A stretch of DNA of 64,000 nucleotides from Gammaproteobacteria bacterium. Its GTDB lineage: Bacteria; Pseudomonadota; Gammaproteobacteria; Arenicellales; UBA868. A model generated the notes under the pieces. That model did no database searches, was not told the origin of the DNA, and was given only the letters and a program-made list of their open reading frames with translations. Positions 61,433-64,000 of the stretch are shown here, one piece after another (position 1 is the stretch's first letter; each line of letters starts with the position of its first letter). The position numbers were made by a program, and so were the translations under genes. The stretch covers positions 124,001 through 188,000 of the forward strand of contig JAKUQS010000003.1 of assembly GCA_022451485.1 (NCBI GenBank), read 5' to 3'.

Positions 61433-64000
61433 ATGAACACGGCTGAATTACCTAAGTCTTTCGAGCCCCACGCCCTTGAGCAGGGTATCTACGAATTATG
61501 GGAAAGCAGCGGTTATTTTGAGCCCAGCGGCATCGGCGATGGGTACTGCATCGTCATTCCACCACCCAACGTCACCGGCAGTCTGCACATGGGACACGCC
61601 TTCCAGGACACCATCATGGATGCCCTGGCGCGTTACCACCGCATGCAGGGGCGCAATACCTTGTGGCAACCTGGCACTGATCACGCCGGCATTGCGACCC
61701 AGATGGTGGTTGAACGACAGTTGGAGGGCGATGGTCTGACTCGTCACGATCTGGGACGAGAAGCCTTCATCGAGCGCATCTGGCAGTGGAAAAAAGAGTC
61801 CGGCGGTACCATCAGTCGCCAGCTACGCCGCCTGGGTTCGTCACTCGCTTGGTCGCGTGAACGCTTCACCATGGACGACGATTTGTCTAGCGCCGTGCGC
61901 GAGGTTTTTGTTCGTCTGTACGAGGAAGACTTGATTTATCGTGGCAAACGCCTAGTCAACTGGGATCCGATATTGCATACCGCAGTTTCGGACCTCGAAG
62001 TGGTTTCCGAGGAAGAATCAGGACACCTGTGGCACATACGCTACCCATTAATCAGTGGTGACGGCCATGTTGTAGTAGCCACCACGCGCCCAGAGACGCT
62101 ACTCGGCGATGCGGCGGTAGCCGTACATCCGCAGGACCCCCGTTATTCCACATTCATAGGTCAGGCTGTTGAACTACCATTGACTGGACGACAGATCCCC
62201 ATCGTCGCCGACGACTATGTCGACAACGAGTTCGGTACCGGCTGCCTGAAGATCACGCCAGCCCACGATTTCAATGATTATGAAGTGGGCCAGCGACATG
62301 GTCTGCCCCTGATTAATGTGCTGGACCACAGCGCCGCGATCGACCTGCCAACTTCTCCCTATCATGGACTCGACCGCTATGTTGCCCGTGAAAAAATCGT
62401 AAGCGACCTAGAAACACAGGGTTTGATAGAGAAAATAGTCGAACACCAAATGATGGTCCCCCGCGGCGACCGCTCGAATGCTGTGATCGAGCCTTACCTA
62501 ACAGATCAATGGTTCGTCCGGGCCACCCCGCTCGCTGCACCAGCCATTCGGGCTGTCGAAGATGGGGAGATTCGTTTCGTACCGGATAACTGGCAAAGCA
62601 CCTACTTCGAATGGATGCGCAACATACAGGATTGGTGCATCTCGCGTCAGATCTGGTGGGGGCATCGCATCCCCGCCTGGTACGATCAGGATGGACACTT
62701 CTTTGTTGCCCGGACTGAAGAGGAGGCTAGGGCACAAGCCAGAGCACACCATGGTCACGACACTACCTTGCGCCAAGATGAGGACGTCCTCGATACCTGG
62801 TTCTCATCTGCACTGTGGCCTTTCTCTACGCTCGGATGGCCTGAGCAGACGCCGACCCTGAAAGCTTTGTACCCTACCAACGTACTCGTAACAGGGTTCG
62901 ATATCATCTTTTTCTGGGTCGCCCGCATGATCATGTTCGGTATCAAGTTCACGGGGCAAGTACCCTTTCATGATGTCTATGTCCATGGCTTGGTGCGGGA
63001 TGCCGATGGCCAGAAAATGTCGAAGTCCAAAGGTAACGTACTCGACCCGCTTGACCTGATCGATGGCATCGAACTCGAAGAGCTAGTCAAAACCCGCACC
63101 TCGGGGTTGATGCAGCCCCAGATGGCGCAACAAATTGAAAAGAGAACCCGCCGGCAGTTTCCCGATGGCATCGCCGCCTACGGGACCGATGCGCTGCGCT
63201 TTACCTTTGCATCCCTGGCCACGCAGGGGCGGGACATTCGTTTTGATCTTGGCCGTATCGAGGGCTTTAGAAATTTCTGCAATAAGCTATGGAATGCCAC
63301 CCGGTTTGTCATTATCAATACTGAAGGTCACGAATCTGGAGTCCAACGGACAACCGGGCTAGACAGCCCTGAACGCTGGATACTGGCCCGTCTCAACAGT
63401 GTTACTGGGGAAGTAATTACCTCGACTGAGCAGTACCGATTGGACCTCGTCTGTCAGACACTACACAGTTTTGTGTGGGATGAGTACTGCAGCTGGTATC
63501 TTGAAATTGCCAAGATTCGCCTTGCCAACGAACCCGATGAGGATCGCGCCCAAGTGATCCGACAAACTCTCTTGTCAGTCCTAGAGACTGCGCTTCGACT
63601 GCTACACCCATTGATGCCATTTATCACAGAAGCTTTGTGGCAGCGCATCGCACCCCTCACTGGCCTGACCGGGCCGACCATCATGACGCAACCCTTTCCG
63701 AGAATCGACGCGTTACGCGAGAGCCAAGACGCGGTAGCGGATCTCGACTGGGTCAAAACCGTGATATCGGCTATACGAAACATCCGCGGAGAAATGGATA
63801 TTGAACCGCGAAAACGCATCCCGGTTCTGCTACAAAGCGAAGACTCAGCAGATACTTTGCGCATTGAGGAGTTCCAGGATTTGATCAGTGAACTAGCGCG
63901 GACCGAAACCCTAACCGTGAGCACACCGAATGACGCAATACCCGAATGCGCAACAGTACTGGTCGGCACGCTAAAAGTGATGGTCCCGCTCGGTTCTTTA
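61433..64000 (+). CDS. valS: Valyl-tRNA synthetase, C-terminus outside the window
   Basis: This class I synthetase charges tRNA-Val. The first 856 residues are present. The HIGH-type motif HMGH is at 52-55 after 'PPPNVTGSL', the KMSKS at 528-532, and the editing domain contains '[18 protein letters not shown]'. '[18 protein letters not shown]' and the anticodon-binding part 'ILARLNSV' and '[16 protein letters not shown]' are as expected. About 60-100 residues, mainly the C-terminal coiled coil, should lie beyond base 64000. The ATG at 61433 gives the normal N-terminus. Confidence 0.97.
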   Translation, partial: MNTAELPKSFEPHALEQGIYELWESSGYFEPSGIGDGYCIVIPPPNVTGSLHMGHAFQDTIMDALARYHRMQGRNTLWQPGTDHAGIATQMVVERQLEGDGLTRHDLGREAFIERIWQWKKESGGTISRQLRRLGSSLAWSRERFTMDDDLSSAVREVFVRLYEEDLIYRGKRLVNWDPILHTAVSDLEVVSEEESGHLWHIRYPLISGDGHVVVATTRPETLLGDAAVAVHPQDPRYSTFIGQAVELPLTGRQIPIVADDYVDNEFGTGCLKITPAHDFNDYEVGQRHGLPLINVLDHSAAIDLPTSPYHGLDRYVAREKIVSDLETQGLIEKIVEHQMMVPRGDRSNAVIEPYLTDQWFVRATPLAAPAIRAVEDGEIRFVPDNWQSTYFEWMRNIQDWCISRQIWWGHRIPAWYDQDGHFFVARTEEEARAQARAHHGHDTTLRQDEDVLDTWFSSALWPFSTLGWPEQTPTLKALYPTNVLVTGFDIIFFWVARMIMFGIKFTGQVPFHDVYVHGLVRDADGQKMSKSKGNVLDPLDLIDGIELEELVKTRTSGLMQPQMAQQIEKRTRRQFPDGIAAYGTDALRFTFASLATQGRDIRFDLGRIEGFRNFCNKLWNATRFVIINTEGHESGVQRTTGLDSPERWILARLNSVTGEVITSTEQYRLDLVCQTLHSFVWDEYCSWYLEIAKIRLANEPDEDRAQVIRQTLLSVLETALRLLHPLMPFITEALWQRIAPLTGLTGPTIMTQPFPRIDALRESQDAVADLDWVKTVISAIRNIRGEMDIEPRKRIPVLLQSEDSADTLRIEEFQDLISELARTETLTVSTPNDAIPECATVLVGTLKVMVPLGSL

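Noticed and set aside
1-64000. CRISPR arrays, insertion sequences, prophage genes, rRNA and tRNA genes
   Set aside because: No repeat-spacer pattern, transposase, integrase or tRNA-like cloverleaf was recognised by reading; absence by eye does not exclude a small RNA.

Overview
The window looks like chromosome of a gammaproteobacterium (a betaproteobacterium is less likely). The best anchor is the right end: lptF-lptG divergent from pepA-holC-(disordered protein)-valS, a conserved proteobacterial layout. The long single-chain PurL and the dapA-purC-purL block agree with this. No rRNA, tRNA, insertion sequence, phage gene or CRISPR array was found. Coding density is high and many genes overlap or abut. 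The rest is a collection of small catabolic clusters, as in free-living heterotrophs, perhaps marine, that live on osmolytes and organic acids.

Layout. 1-4.3 kb: a molybdenum hydroxylase (coxM/S/L type, large subunit cut by the window edge), a small conserved protein overlapping an SDR, and an AcoX/NAD-kinase-like protein. 4.35-4.7 kb: a glyoxalase-fold (VOC) gene broken by an in-frame stop. 4.9-20 kb: sugar-acid and organic-acid enzymes (MhpD/FAH-like hydratase, IlvD/Edd dehydratase, D-2-hydroxyacid dehydrogenase, SDR, mandelate-racemase-family enzyme, fuconolactonase-like amidohydrolase), a MarR-HlyD pair without its inner-membrane pump, an MFS exporter, RidA, a beta-keto acid cleavage enzyme, and a TRAP transporter that has membrane subunits but no binding protein. 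20-27.4 kb: heterotetrameric sarcosine oxidase (soxB-D-A, then an alpha/beta hydrolase, then G) behind glyA. Together these would turn sarcosine into glycine, one-carbon units and serine. 27.6-40.4 kb: a SEL1/SH3/SPOR envelope protein, a short QueG-like Fe-S protein, a glycerophosphodiesterase, an acyl-CoA synthetase, an SDR, an imidazolonepropionase-like amidohydrolase, a NadC-like phosphoribosyltransferase, a HAD phosphatase, ETF-ubiquinone oxidoreductase, a PhyH dioxygenase and an alpha/beta hydrolase.

40.4-49.5 kb: a long minus-strand run mmsA-maoC-GNAT-ldcA-dapA-purC-purL. 50-56.3 kb: a small secreted protein, an orphan Tat-type solute-binding protein, and a taurine dissimilation set: an omega-amino-acid:pyruvate aminotransferase divergent from alanine dehydrogenase and sulfoacetaldehyde acetyltransferase (Xsc). 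The aminotransferase would make sulfoacetaldehyde from taurine, Ald would regenerate pyruvate, and Xsc would release sulfite and acetyl phosphate. 56.4-64 kb: the lptFG / pepA-holC-valS core block, with valS running off the end.

The observations most worth following up are the TRAP cluster without a binding protein but with two extra small membrane proteins, the short QueG-like protein, the taurine set whose aminotransferase could also serve beta-alanine through MmsA, the hydrolase inserted in the sarcosine oxidase operon, and a perfect 22-bp palindrome between lptF and pepA. No single locus here can be shown from sequence alone to be a wholly new system.
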